Assembly: GCA_902800435.1 (NCBI GenBank)
Contig: CADCEQ010000005.1
Span: 1-64,000, forward strand
Reading direction: 5' to 3'
Source: an uncultured Prevotellaceae bacterium
Lineage (GTDB): Bacteria; Bacteroidota; Bacteroidia; Bacteroidales; Bacteroidaceae
DNA: 64,000 nucleotides
Shown piece after piece: positions 9,589 to 18,300 of this stretch (the first letter of the stretch is position 1; every line of letters starts with the position of its first letter). Under the pieces are notes generated by a model. That model was not told where the DNA came from. It saw only the letters and a program-made list of their open reading frames with translations, and did not search any database. Position numbers and translations under genes: made by a program.

Positions 9589-10329
9589 ATGGCTACAAAT
9601 CAAGCAATCTTCAGCCGCTCACAACTGCTACTGGGCGAAGAGGCCATGGAGCGCATCGCCCAGAAACGGGTGATCATCTTCGGCGTGGGCGGCGTGGGCT
9701 CGTGGTGCGCCGAGGCGCTGGTGCGCACAGGCATCGGCCGACTGACCATCGTCGATGCCGACAAGGTCAGTACAACCAATATCAACCGCCAGCTGATGGC
9801 CACCACTGAGACCGTCGGACAACCGAAGGTCGACGTGCTGCGCCGGCGGCTGCTCACTATCAACCCCGAGGCCGAGGTCAACGCACTGCAAAAAGTCTTT
9901 TCAGAGGAGACCGCCGAGGAGTTCGCCCTCGACAGCTACGACTATATCATCGACGCCATCGACTCGCTGAAGGACAAGGTGACACTCATCCTCCGGGCGT
10001 GCAAAACCGGCGCCCAGCTGTTCTCGTCGATGGGTGCAGCCTTGAAGCTCGACCCGTCGCGCATCCGCGCAGCGGAGTTCTGGAAGGTCGAGGGCGACCC
10101 GCTGGCCCGTGCCCTCCGCAAGAAATTCAAGCACCAGCAGCGGTTTCCCGAGAAAAAGTTCCTGTGCGTCTACAGCGACGAGCTGCTGCCTAACCTCGGC
10201 AAACAGCCCTACGCCGAGGAGCTGCAGCTGTTCAACAAGCCGCAGACCAACGGCTCGCTGGTCCACATCACGGCCATCTTCGGCATGACGCTGGCCAGCC
10301 TGGTCGTTCAGAACGCAGCGAAGGCTTAG
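9589..10329 (+). CDS. tcdA: tRNA threonylcarbamoyladenosine dehydratase
   Basis: ThiF/E1-like ATP-dependent enzyme of 246 aa that cyclises t6A to ct6A at tRNA position 37. Visible are the nucleotide-binding GVGGVGSW (residues 32-39), DADKVSTTNINRQ and YDYIIDAIDSLKDK, which are typical of TcdA (CsdL/YgdL). No neighbouring csdA/csdE-like gene is seen here. The stop overlaps the convergent SDR stop by three or four bases. Confidence 0.93.
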   Translation: MATNQAIFSRSQLLLGEEAMERIAQKRVIIFGVGGVGSWCAEALVRTGIGRLTIVDADKVSTTNINRQLMATTETVGQPKVDVLRRRLLTINPEAEVNALQKVFSEETAEEFALDSYDYIIDAIDSLKDKVTLILRACKTGAQLFSSMGAALKLDPSRIRAAEFWKVEGDPLARALRKKFKHQQRFPEKKFLCVYSDELLPNLGKQPYAEELQLFNKPQTNGSLVHITAIFGMTLASLVVQNAAKA

Positions 10330-11018
10330 TCCTCCTTCACGATAGGATAGAGCTCGATAAACTCACCTTGGTGGCTTTGGCCGTCGTTGATCAGCTCGGC
10401 AAACTTCTGTCCGACGGTTTCAATGTCGTGGAAACCCGGCAGCGACATGTTGCCATTGAGATCGGTGGTCGTGGGTCCAGGATGGACCGAGAAGATTTCC
10501 ACGGCATCCTCAATGGCCATCACCCCCATCATTGCATTCTGGGCGGCTTTGCTGGCGACGTAGGCCAACGGATGCCAGTAGGGGCTGATTTCCGAGGGCA
10601 CGGTAATGTTGGCAATGCGGCCGCCGTTGTTGCGCAGCAGGGGAATCAGCGCCTTGGTCAGGGCGAAAGTGCCTACAAAGTTCACGTCGAGCGTCTCGCG
10701 GATGACGTCAATCTCCGTATGCACACTGTCCACGCTCATGTCGCCGGGAATACCGGCATTGTTGACGAGAAGCGTTAACTGAGGATAAATCTCCTGGATT
10801 TCCTTCGAGGCCTGCTCGATGCTGGCGAGGTCCTTCAGTTCGATGTTCACCCAGCCCAGTACATCGATACCCAGAGCCTTCAGTTCGCCGACGGCCTTCT
10901 CTGCACGGTGCTCATCGCGCGCACCAATAATAACTTTCCAGCCGCTCAGGCCGAGATGTTTTGCAATACCAAAACCGATGCCTTTGTTGGCACCCGTAAT
11001 AAATACAGTCTTTTCCAT
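10326..11018 (-). CDS. short-chain dehydrogenase/reductase (SDR)
   Basis: Classical SDR of 230 aa: NAD(P)-binding TGANKGIG (residues 8-15), NNAG in LVNNAGIPGD, catalytic Tyr153 and Lys157 in YVASK. The substrate cannot be read from sequence. Relatives are often annotated as carbonyl reductases. Its own -7 box lies 33 bases upstream. It is convergent with tcdA and divergent from the LOG-family gene. Confidence 0.88.
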   Translation of the reverse strand: MEKTVFITGANKGIGFGIAKHLGLSGWKVIIGARDEHRAEKAVGELKALGIDVLGWVNIELKDLASIEQASKEIQEIYPQLTLLVNNAGIPGDMSVDSVHTEIDVIRETLDVNFVGTFALTKALIPLLRNNGGRIANITVPSEISPYWHPLAYVASKAAQNAMMGVMAIEDAVEIFSVHPGPTTTDLNGNMSLPGFHDIETVGQKFAELINDGQSHQGEFIELYPIVKED

Positions 11019-11050
11019 TTGTCTAGTTCAGTTTGTACGTTTTGCGGCTG

Positions 11051-11058
11051 CAAAGGTA
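11051..11058 (-). promoter_or_regulatory. -7 promoter box TACCTTTG for the SDR gene
   Basis: Minus-strand consensus, 33 bases before the SDR start. It is divergent from the LOG promoter about 80 bases away. Confidence 0.65.
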
Positions 11059-11131
11059 CACATTATTCGCGAATTAAGCATACTATCGCCATTTTTTTTA
11101 TGGAATATGTGGTAGTTTCACAGAATTTCCG

Positions 11132-11139
11132 TACTTTTG
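11132..11139 (+). promoter_or_regulatory. -7 promoter box TACTTTTG for the LOG-family gene
   Basis: TAnnTTTG match 38 bases before the ATG at 11177. Confidence 0.6.
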
Positions 11140-11176
11140 CAGATATAAGAGACCGAAAGTAAAAAAACGATAGAAG

Positions 11177-11704
11177 ATGAAGATTTGCGTTTTTTGTTCT
11201 GCCAACGAGCAGATAGACCCCGACTTCTTCAGTGCGGCGGAGGAACTGGGGCGTTGGGCGGCCACGAACGGCCACGTCATCGTCTACGGCGGCGTCAACC
11301 AGGGACTGATGGAGCGACTGGGCCGTGCTGCCCACGAGGCCGGCGGCCGCACCATCGGCGTGGTGCCCGCCATCGTCGAGAAGACGGGGCGCACGAGCCA
11401 GTATGTGGAAATAGAGATTCCCTGCGACAACCTCACCGACCGCAAGCAGCTGATGATGGACCAGGCCGACGTCTTCGTGGCGCTGCCCGGCGGCATCGGC
11501 ACCCTCGACGAGGTTTTCACCGTTGCAGCCTCGGCCACCATCGGCTACCACCAGAAGCCGGTCATCCTCTACAACCTGAAAGGATTCTGGAACCCGCTCA
11601 TCGCCCTGCTCGACGACCTCGGGCAGCGCGGCATGGTGCGCGGCGAGTGGCGGCAGTACATCCGCGTGGCCACGTCGATCGACGAATTGCAGCACTGGTT
11701 GTGA
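11177..11704 (+). CDS. LOG-family (TIGR00730) nucleoside 5'-monophosphate phosphoribohydrolase
   Basis: Rossmann-fold protein of 175 aa with the family motif PGGIGTLDE (residues 104-112) and the upstream Arg-Lys pair in LTDRKQLMM. LOG enzymes release the base from cytokinin riboside monophosphates or related nucleotides. In bacteria they are often general purine-nucleotide phosphoribohydrolases. It is probably a single-gene unit. A long hairpin-forming repeat begins directly after the stop. Confidence 0.9.
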   Translation: MKICVFCSANEQIDPDFFSAAEELGRWAATNGHVIVYGGVNQGLMERLGRAAHEAGGRTIGVVPAIVEKTGRTSQYVEIEIPCDNLTDRKQLMMDQADVFVALPGGIGTLDEVFTVAASATIGYHQKPVILYNLKGFWNPLIALLDDLGQRGMVRGEWRQYIRVATSIDELQHWL

Positions 11705-11972
11705 ATCACAGGAAACATCCTGCACTTCCGCCACTTCCTACACTTTTTGAATTTTCTTGGGTGTAGGAAGTGTCGGAAGTGTAGGGTAAAAAGTGCGAAT
11801 GACAACTATAATAGGAGAAAGCAGGGGGAGATTCAGCGAGAAAGCTGAATCACAACGGCCTCGGAGAGGGGGAACCGACACTTGAACCGACACCTTGACA
11901 AAACCCGCCGCCTTTTGAGTAAAAGGCACCGGGTTTTGGGAAAAAGGCGGCGGGTTTCGGGTGACCTGTTCT
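11705..11972. repeat. ~250-bp structured intergenic repeat, copy 1
   Basis: This stretch begins with a long inverted repeat (25-base arms 11719-11743 and 11761-11785, two mismatches, 17-base loop). Next come a short conserved segment with AAGTGCGAA, a direct repeat GAACCGACAC, and tandem ~20-base units rich in GGCGGCGGGTTT and GGCACCGGGTTTT. The same parts in the same order and orientation recur at 37782-38070. Short minus-strand frames cross it but differ between copies, so it is probably non-coding. Confidence 0.8.
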
Positions 11973-11979
11973 GCCGGTT

Positions 11980-14130
11980 CTACTGTCGGGTGAGCACCAC
12001 CTGCATGGCGTTGAACTTCGTGGCAGCATCGACGAACTCCAGGACACCGGACCAGTTGGCCACCGGCTCGCGGGCGTGCTCATAGCGCTTGACGACCGTC
12101 AGACGGAGCCGGCCGCCACTAACCTCGGCCTTGGTCTCGAACCGTCCGCAGCTGCCCGCGACCGCCGTGTTCAGCGGCTGCAGACTCTCGGGCGTCACGG
12201 TGTAGCCCTCGGGTAGCTCGACCTCAACGTCATAGCACACGTTGGTAGCCCTGAACTCATAGACGACATCGTCGGTGCGCTGGCGGTCATTACCCTCTAT
12301 CTTACGCTGCGGAGCAATGAGCCGCCCCACAGACAGCACCAGGTCAGGGCCGGCACGCTTCACCAGTCCGTCAACCTTATAGACGGTGTGCATACGGAAC
12401 TGCGAGCTGTCGGCCCTGAAGCCGATGCAGTCGATGCCGTAGTCTTTCAATTCGCGGATCTCGGTGCCGTGATATGTCTCTGCCTCCGCCTCGTATAGCT
12501 TGCGCTCCTTCTCGCGCTGCAGGCGCCGCCATTCCGCCATGTCGTCGCGCTCCTTCTTGCCGACCAGGTCCTCAAGCGTCTTGTCGGTCCCTAAGTAGCG
12601 GTTGAAGGCAGCCAGCAGGTCTTCGGTCAATGCGAACGTCCTGCACCAGGGCTCCTTCGACGCCCCCGTGGCTCTGACCTCCCGGCGGCAGCAGAGCGTG
12701 GTGCCGTCGAGCGTGGCCTTCAGGGCGACGGTCTCGGTGTTGTCGTCGGCCGTGCTCTGCGGCAACGTCATCAGCTGGTCGATGCCGTTGTCGACGACGG
12801 CCTTCCGCCCCTGCAGCTGCGAGGGCACGGTGAAGGGCGCCATCTCGTAGGTCGGGGCGAAGAGTGTCTTGTCGATGCTCTTCACGTAGAGTCCCCAGGT
12901 GGTGTTGCCGTAGCTGATGAGCTGGTCGACGGGCTCATGTGCATTGTCGGTGGTGAAAAGCGGATGGCCGACGATGCCGGCCTTGAGCATCGCCTGGCGG
13001 AGCATCGCCAGGAAGACGCCGGCGTTCATGGTGCCCGTCCGGCTGAACAGCAGGTGGTAGTAGAGCCCGGTGTAGAGGCGTGCCACGTGCTCCTCCTTCG
13101 GCAGGTTCATGGCGGCCAGCTCGTCGCAGTATTTCTTCCATTGCGTGGCTTCCTTGCCCGAGAGTCCGCCCCGCTCGTAGTTGGCCTTCTTCAGGAAAGC
13201 CTTGTCGTCGTCGACCATCAGCTGGTAGTCGGGGTTGGCCTGCAGGCCTTTCTTCACCGTCGAGGGCGGTGCCCACTGCCCCTTCAGATAGCGGCCAGTG
13301 ATGTAGAGCATGGTCATCGGCGACTGGCTCGACGGCTCATACCAGAACGACGGTTCGGCCTCGGCGGCCTTTGTCGTCTGCACGTCGAGCACGATGTTGC
13401 CATCCTCGTCGGTCGACTGGCTGAAGTCGGGCGCACCGTTGAGCGTGCGGTACTGGGTGGTCATCGTGGGGTCGATGACGCAGTGTATCTGATAGGAGAG
13501 CAGGGGGTACTGCTCGCGGAAGCGGAAGACGAAGGGGTTGGTGCTGCGCTCGTTGAGCTGGCTGACGGAGTAGGTGAAGACGTCCATCAGGTCGCCCACC
13601 TGCAGGTCGGGCACGGCCAGCTTGCTCCGCTCCTCCTTGCCCTTCCGGCCTTCTGCCGTACGGACGTAGTCGTCGGTGCTGACCTCCCTGACGGTGCCGT
13701 CGGGCTTGATGATTCTGATGCCCAGCATCGCCTGCTGCTTCTCCTTGCCCCAGAAGCCGTATCCGCGCGAGATGCTCATAAAGTCGAACTGCGAGAAGCG
13801 GTCGCGCGCCGCCTCGTCGTTGATGGCCACCAGCGTGCGGTAGCAGTAGCTGACCGACACCTGGTGCATGGCCTGCCAGGTGAGCAGCAGCATGGCAATG
13901 TCGGCCTTGAGGTGCTGGTCGACGACGAGTTCTTCGTAGGCAGCGAGCGTGACGACGGAGTGCTGCCGGTAAGCCTCGGGGCAGGCCTTCTGGCTGAAGG
14001 CGGGCAGCGGCTTGGCCCAGACCTCGCGCCTGACCTGTTCGGCCCACTGCCGGTAGTTGTCGCGGTCGTCGGCGGCGGCTGTGCACCACAGCACTGCCAG
14101 TGTCGCCAGTGTCAAGATGTAGCGTTTCAT
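11980..14130 (-). CDS. secreted DUF3857 protein with a degenerate transglutaminase-like domain
   Basis: A 716-aa protein with a signal peptide (about residues 1-20), a DUF3857-like beta domain to ~300, then a transglutaminase-like region. Aligned by eye to the upstream paralogue, the catalytic Cys motif GDCKGM is replaced by GTMNAG (around residue 368). The His and Asp positions are also lost (NTTWGLYV, LFAPTYEM). It is therefore probably not an active peptidase or transglutaminase and may bind or scaffold. It is the third gene of the fprA-TGase-DUF3857 operon, 7 bases behind the active paralogue. Function unknown. Confidence 0.8.
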   Translation of the reverse strand: MKRYILTLATLAVLWCTAAADDRDNYRQWAEQVRREVWAKPLPAFSQKACPEAYRQHSVVTLAAYEELVVDQHLKADIAMLLLTWQAMHQVSVSYCYRTLVAINDEAARDRFSQFDFMSISRGYGFWGKEKQQAMLGIRIIKPDGTVREVSTDDYVRTAEGRKGKEERSKLAVPDLQVGDLMDVFTYSVSQLNERSTNPFVFRFREQYPLLSYQIHCVIDPTMTTQYRTLNGAPDFSQSTDEDGNIVLDVQTTKAAEAEPSFWYEPSSQSPMTMLYITGRYLKGQWAPPSTVKKGLQANPDYQLMVDDDKAFLKKANYERGGLSGKEATQWKKYCDELAAMNLPKEEHVARLYTGLYYHLLFSRTGTMNAGVFLAMLRQAMLKAGIVGHPLFTTDNAHEPVDQLISYGNTTWGLYVKSIDKTLFAPTYEMAPFTVPSQLQGRKAVVDNGIDQLMTLPQSTADDNTETVALKATLDGTTLCCRREVRATGASKEPWCRTFALTEDLLAAFNRYLGTDKTLEDLVGKKERDDMAEWRRLQREKERKLYEAEAETYHGTEIRELKDYGIDCIGFRADSSQFRMHTVYKVDGLVKRAGPDLVLSVGRLIAPQRKIEGNDRQRTDDVVYEFRATNVCYDVEVELPEGYTVTPESLQPLNTAVAGSCGRFETKAEVSGGRLRLTVVKRYEHAREPVANWSGVLEFVDAATKFNAMQVVLTRQ

Positions 14131-14137
14131 GTGTGTG

Positions 14138-15949
14138 TTATCCTTTTTTTGTTAGAACCAATTGTTCGTTGCAGGCGTCGTTCCAGCGCTTCAGCGCCTC
14201 GTTCCACTGGGGCAGCTGGTCGCGGCGGAGCCTGCGCCGTGAGACTTCCATCACCTTGCGGAAGACGACCCGTCGGCCGTCGGCCTGGAACGTACACGAC
14301 AGCACGCCCACGGGTGTCTCGATGCGGCAGCCCTCGGGCAGCCACTTCAGAGCCAGCGTGTCAGGCATGGTGAGGGCCACCTCCCTGACCGTGCGGAAGC
14401 GGAAAGGCAGCTCCACGTCGTTCTGGCGCTTGAGGGTGTCGATGGGCGTGGCCATCATATCGTTGTGGGGGTCCAGCTCGACGTACAGGTCCTGCCCGCT
14501 TGCGGTCACGGCCTGACGGTCGGCCAGCGTGCCCGCCAGTCTGAGCGTGTCGCCCCACGTCCACTGGCTGTCGCTCACCGTCCGGTGCCCGTCGGCGGCG
14601 TTGAGCAGCCTTTCGGCATACCGTCTGCGCTCGTCGGCCCTTCTGGCATGATAGCCTTCAGCCATAAGCGATTTCAAATCACCCCGCCACTCAGCGTCGG
14701 CCTTGATGTGTAGTGCGGCGCCAGTCAGCCGTGCGTCGTAGTGCAGGCTGTCGGCCGAGGCGGCGGGCGGCAGTACGGGCACGGTGAGCATCAGGCAGTT
14801 GTCGCCGTCCTCGACACAGGCCCGCCGGCCCTGCAGACTATTGGGTATGAAGCCGAAGGGCGCATACCTGGCGGTGGCATCGAGGAAGAGCGTGTCGGCC
14901 TGATGGAAAAGGACGCAGATAACATGGTTGTAGGCCGCCGGGGTAGGAATCTCATCAGCAGTCCAGTCGATGTGGTCACCGGCACCGATGTCGGCCAACC
15001 GTGCGTCAAATCCCTGCGCCTTGAGCAGCGTCTTCAGCAGCAGTGCCATGCCCTTGCAGTCGCCGTAGCGCTTGCGCACCACCTCGGCGGGACGGTCGGG
15101 CGTAAAGGCTGCCGTTCCGGCCTCGTAGGCCACGTACCTGATGTTCTGCTGTACCCAGGCCAGCGAGGCCGCTATGCGCTCGGCGTCGGTTCTGCAGCCG
15201 GCGGTAGCAGCGGCTATGATTGAGTCGCGCTGAGGCAGGCTGCAGTCCACCAGCGTCTGGGCGTGGCCCCAGCGGTAGAGGTCGGTGGCGTCCTTGAACG
15301 CCCCGACGACAAACAGCGTCGGGCGCAAGGTCGGGGCATGCGGCATCAGCGGCTCGCTCTTCAAGGCGGGCTGGTCGGTGACGGTGTAGACGATGGTCGG
15401 CCGGCCCTGCTTGTCGGTGGTCGTGCGGCGGCTGATGTTGGGCGTCAGCCGCCGCTCCACGATGCGGTAGCCGTCGGGCAGTGTCAGCGACACCGTCTTG
15501 TGGCGCACGAAGTAGGTGTCGTCCAAGTAGATCTGCGTCAGCTGCCTGGCGTCGTGGAAGGTGCGCTCGAAGCGGGCCGTCGCCGACTTCCCCTTGCGGG
15601 ATAGGTCGAGGGTGAAATAGCACACCTTCGAGTCGTCGAAAAAGATGTTCTCCGGGCTCACGCTCTTGTACTGGGCGCTGGAGAAGCCGGTGGCCGAGGC
15701 GCGGTCGATGCTGACCGAGCCACCATAGAGAACGAAGGGCTGCACCACCCCGCCCATCCGCTCGGCCGTGTAGGTGGCAGTCTGACGGTTCTTGACCTCA
15801 AGCTGTCCGTCGTCGGCAAGCTGGAACACATAATCGTCACTGCCTTGACTGATGACGATGAGGTCGTCGTCGGTCTGGGCAGTGACGTTAAAAGGGAGTG
15901 TGCAGAGCACGATTGCCAGCAGGCGGGCTGCTTGACCTTTCAGTAGCAT
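14138..15949 (-). CDS. secreted DUF3857/transglutaminase-like protein (triad intact)
   Basis: A 603-aa protein with an N-terminal signal peptide (LLAIVLCTLPFNVTA), a DUF3857 beta domain (~30-230) and a transglutaminase-like core. The core triad is Cys298 in RYGDCKGM, His342 in YNHVICV and Asp357 in LDATARYAPFG. Such proteins are periplasmic or surface-linked, and their substrates are unknown. It starts 9 bases after the flavodiiron gene and ends 7 bases before a paralogue that has lost the triad, so the pair may work together. Confidence 0.85.
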   Translation of the reverse strand: MLLKGQAARLLAIVLCTLPFNVTAQTDDDLIVISQGSDDYVFQLADDGQLEVKNRQTATYTAERMGGVVQPFVLYGGSVSIDRASATGFSSAQYKSVSPENIFFDDSKVCYFTLDLSRKGKSATARFERTFHDARQLTQIYLDDTYFVRHKTVSLTLPDGYRIVERRLTPNISRRTTTDKQGRPTIVYTVTDQPALKSEPLMPHAPTLRPTLFVVGAFKDATDLYRWGHAQTLVDCSLPQRDSIIAAATAGCRTDAERIAASLAWVQQNIRYVAYEAGTAAFTPDRPAEVVRKRYGDCKGMALLLKTLLKAQGFDARLADIGAGDHIDWTADEIPTPAAYNHVICVLFHQADTLFLDATARYAPFGFIPNSLQGRRACVEDGDNCLMLTVPVLPPAASADSLHYDARLTGAALHIKADAEWRGDLKSLMAEGYHARRADERRRYAERLLNAADGHRTVSDSQWTWGDTLRLAGTLADRQAVTASGQDLYVELDPHNDMMATPIDTLKRQNDVELPFRFRTVREVALTMPDTLALKWLPEGCRIETPVGVLSCTFQADGRRVVFRKVMEVSRRRLRRDQLPQWNEALKRWNDACNEQLVLTKKG

Positions 15950-15958
15950 AAGAGAGCG

Positions 15959-17170
15959 TTACTCAGCCAGCAGCCGCTCGGCCATGGCGCGCCCGAGAGC
16001 TTCGCACCGGGCGAGGGTGTCGGCATTGAGGGCCTGCTTGATTTCAACAGGCTCGCCGACGGGCTCGTAGTGCAAACGCTCGTCGTTCCACTTCGTGATT
16101 TCGCTCACGGCCTTCGAGGCCCAGCTGAACGAGCCGAACCAGCCGAAGAGGCGGCCCTTGATGTCCTTCTGCGACAGTTCGTCGAGCAAGACGTTCATCT
16201 CGTGGTAGAGACCGGTGTTGTAGGTGGGGGCGCCGACGATGAGTCCACGGTAGCGGAACAGGTCGCGGATGATATACGAGTGGTGGGTCTTCGAGACGTT
16301 ATACATCACAATGTTCTTCAGACCGGCCTGGGCGGCGGCGCGGGCAATGACCTCGGCGGCGCGCTCGGTGTTGCCGTACATCGTGCCGTAGCAGATGACG
16401 AGGCCCGGCTCGGCCTCATAGCGCGAGAGGCGGTCGTAGATGCCGATGACCTTCCCGACGTACTCGTGCCAGACGGGGCCGTGGGTGGAGCAGATGTAGT
16501 CGACCTTGACGCCGGCGAGCTTCTTGAGGGCCATCTGCACGGGCGTGCCGTACTTGCCGACGATGTTGGAGTAGTAGCGCGTCATCTCGAGCCAGAAGGT
16601 GTCGCAGTTCATCTGCTCGTCGACGTAGGCGCCGTTGAGGGCGCCGAAGCAGCCGAAGGCGTCGCCGGAGAAGAGTACTGTTTGTTGCTGTAATACAGCA
16701 ACAGACGGGACGGTGGCGAGCGTCATCATCGTCTCGGGCCAGTGGACCATCGGGGTGAGGACGAACTGGAGCTGGTGGGCGCCGAGGGCGAGGGTGTCGC
16801 CGTTCTTCACCTCGTGGAGGCCGGTGGTCAGGCGGTAGAAGCCGGCCATCATGTCGAAGGTCTTCTTATTGCCGATAATCTCGATGTTGGGATAGAACTG
16901 GCGCAGCAGGGCCAGCGAGCCGCTGTGGTCAGGCTCCATGTGGTTGACGACGACGTAGTCGATGGGACGGTCGCCGATGACCTCGCGGATGTTCTCGAGG
17001 AAGGGCATGAAGAAGTCGACCTCGACAGTGTCGATGAGGCAGACTTTCTCGTCGTCGATGAGGTAGGCGTTATAGTTCACGCCGTTGGGGAGGGGCCAGA
17101 GGCCCTCGAAGAGCGTCTTGTTGCGGTCGTTGACGCCGACGTAGTAGATTTTGCTGGTGATTTCTTTCAT
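15959..17170 (-). CDS. A-type flavodiiron protein (oxygen/NO reductase)
   Basis: A 403-aa cytoplasmic enzyme that detoxifies oxygen or nitric oxide. The metallo-beta-lactamase-like domain carries the diiron motif HxExDH at residues 77-82 (NHMEPDH), His in MVHWPE, Asp in FSGDAFG and His in CSTHGPVWH. The C-terminal flavodoxin domain begins near 255 with YGTMYGNTERAAE. The start at 17168-17170 (MKEITSKIYY) is chosen over the longer open frame, whose extra residues come from a 9-bp repeat. Residues ~154-164 (PSVAVLQQQ) come from the 33-bp palindromic element and lie just before the FSGDAFG metal site. It lies 58 bases downstream of the PfkB kinase and likely shares its transcript. Confidence 0.93.
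   Translation of the reverse strand: MKEITSKIYYVGVNDRNKTLFEGLWPLPNGVNYNAYLIDDEKVCLIDTVEVDFFMPFLENIREVIGDRPIDYVVVNHMEPDHSGSLALLRQFYPNIEIIGNKKTFDMMAGFYRLTTGLHEVKNGDTLALGAHQLQFVLTPMVHWPETMMTLATVPSVAVLQQQTVLFSGDAFGCFGALNGAYVDEQMNCDTFWLEMTRYYSNIVGKYGTPVQMALKKLAGVKVDYICSTHGPVWHEYVGKVIGIYDRLSRYEAEPGLVICYGTMYGNTERAAEVIARAAAQAGLKNIVMYNVSKTHHSYIIRDLFRYRGLIVGAPTYNTGLYHEMNVLLDELSQKDIKGRLFGWFGSFSWASKAVSEITKWNDERLHYEPVGEPVEIKQALNADTLARCEALGRAMAERLLAE
16678..16710. repeat. 33-bp palindromic element, copy B, inside the flavodiiron gene
   Basis: Matches the patB copy (2959-2991) at 32 of 33 bases and in the same orientation. It is read one base out of phase relative to patB, giving VPSVAVLQQQT instead of SRLLLYYSNKQ. 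Confidence 0.85.
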
Positions 17171-17188
17171 ATTGTTGGTTTTTTTTAT

Positions 17189-17224
17189 GGGCTGGATGGG
17201 CTGGATGGGCAATGTGGGCAATGT
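17189..17224. repeat. 9-bp tandem repeats in the kinase-flavodiiron gap
   Basis: Two copies of GGGCTGGAT are followed by two of GGGCAATGT. The 36-bp array lies just upstream of the flavodiiron start and could vary in copy number. Confidence 0.7.
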
Positions 17225-17228
17225 GGGG

Positions 17229-18164
17229 TTATTGGGGGAGGCGCATCTTGGCGGCGAAGTCGGCATCGATGCTGTTGTTCAGCGTCTGGCAGCAGTTGGC
17301 CGAGAAGGCCTGGGCGCAGGCCATGATCTGGTCCCACTGCTGCTCGGTGAACCCACGCTCGATATCGTCGCGGGTGATGCTGTAGCGGATGAGGCCGTAG
17401 ACGAAGCCGGCGTTGAAGTTGTCGCCGGCACCGATGGTGCTGACGGTCTCAGTAGGCGGCACGGGGTACTGCTTGCTGAAGCCCTGCTCGGCCCTCACCT
17501 CGACGGGCTGGGCACCACGGGTGTAGATGAACTTCTTGGTGTAGAAAGAAATCTCGGAGCGGTAGACGCTGTCGGCATCGTTCTTGTTGTACATCACCTG
17601 GAAGTCCTCGTCGGAGCCGCGCACGATGTCGGCCAGCTCGAAGTTCTCGAGCAGATTCGACGTTACCTTGACCAAGTCGCTCTTATGCGACGCACGGTAG
17701 TTGACGTCGTAGTAGAGGATGGCCCCGCGCTGACGGGCGTACTCCAGGAAGCCCTGCACCTGCGGGCGCACCACAGGATTGATGGCGAAGAACGAGCCAT
17801 AGAGCACGACGTCGTTCTCATTGACCTCGGGGTTGACGAAGTCGAGCTGGTCATGGGGATGGTCTTTGTAGAAGATGTAGTCGGCATTGTTCTGCTCGTC
17901 GAGGAATGCCAGCGACACGGGCGACTTGGAGTCGGGGTAGACACAGACGTTGGAGGCATCGACGCCGTTTTCCTCAAGGTAGCGGATGACCCGCCGGCCC
18001 ACGCGGTCGTTGCCGGCCTCGCTGATAAACATGGTACTGACGCCGGCGCGCCCCAGCGAAATGACAGAGTTGAAGGCCGAACCGCCTGGCACGGCCTGTA
18101 TAGGCTGCTCGTCGCGGAAGATGATGTCGAGCACGGTCTCGCCTATTCCTATTACTTTTCTCAT
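17229..18164 (-). CDS. PfkB-family carbohydrate kinase (fructokinase-like)
   Basis: Ribokinase-fold kinase of 311 aa. The N-terminal motif is PGGSAFNSVISLGR, and the C-terminal PfkB signature with the catalytic Asp and anion hole is TIGAGDNFNAGFVYGL. It phosphorylates a sugar, with fructose most likely by resemblance. Substrate choice is inference. It has its own TATCTTTG box and may lead a transcript into the flavodiiron gene. It is divergent from glutamine synthetase. Confidence 0.88.
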   Translation of the reverse strand: MRKVIGIGETVLDIIFRDEQPIQAVPGGSAFNSVISLGRAGVSTMFISEAGNDRVGRRVIRYLEENGVDASNVCVYPDSKSPVSLAFLDEQNNADYIFYKDHPHDQLDFVNPEVNENDVVLYGSFFAINPVVRPQVQGFLEYARQRGAILYYDVNYRASHKSDLVKVTSNLLENFELADIVRGSDEDFQVMYNKNDADSVYRSEISFYTKKFIYTRGAQPVEVRAEQGFSKQYPVPPTETVSTIGAGDNFNAGFVYGLIRYSITRDDIERGFTEQQWDQIMACAQAFSANCCQTLNNSIDADFAAKMRLPQ

Positions 18165-18189
18165 ACGTTACTATTTGCCTTAGTGGGTG

Positions 18190-18197
18190 CAAAGATA
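18190..18197 (-). promoter_or_regulatory. -7 promoter box TATCTTTG for the PfkB kinase
   Basis: Minus-strand consensus 26 bases before the kinase start, in the divergent gap with glnA. Confidence 0.65.
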
Positions 18198-18262
18198 CGA
18201 AATAAAAATCAGAGACGGCACAGTTTTTCCCTATTTCTTTCGTCTGTTCGGAAAAAATGTCG

Positions 18263-18270
18263 TAACTTTG
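18263..18270 (+). promoter_or_regulatory. -7 promoter box TAACTTTG for glnA
   Basis: Consensus box 31 bases before the glnA ATG at 18301. No clear NtrC or GlnR-type site is seen. Confidence 0.65.
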
Positions 18271-18300
18271 CGCACACATTCATTATTAACCTATCCAGCA

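Noticed and set aside
12937..14373. Long plus-strand open frame (478 codons) opposite the DUF3857 genes
   Set aside because: It is antisense to two well-supported secreted proteins, spans the gap between them, and its translation is Val/Leu/Arg/His-rich with no recognisable domain, as expected from the complement of GC-rich genes.
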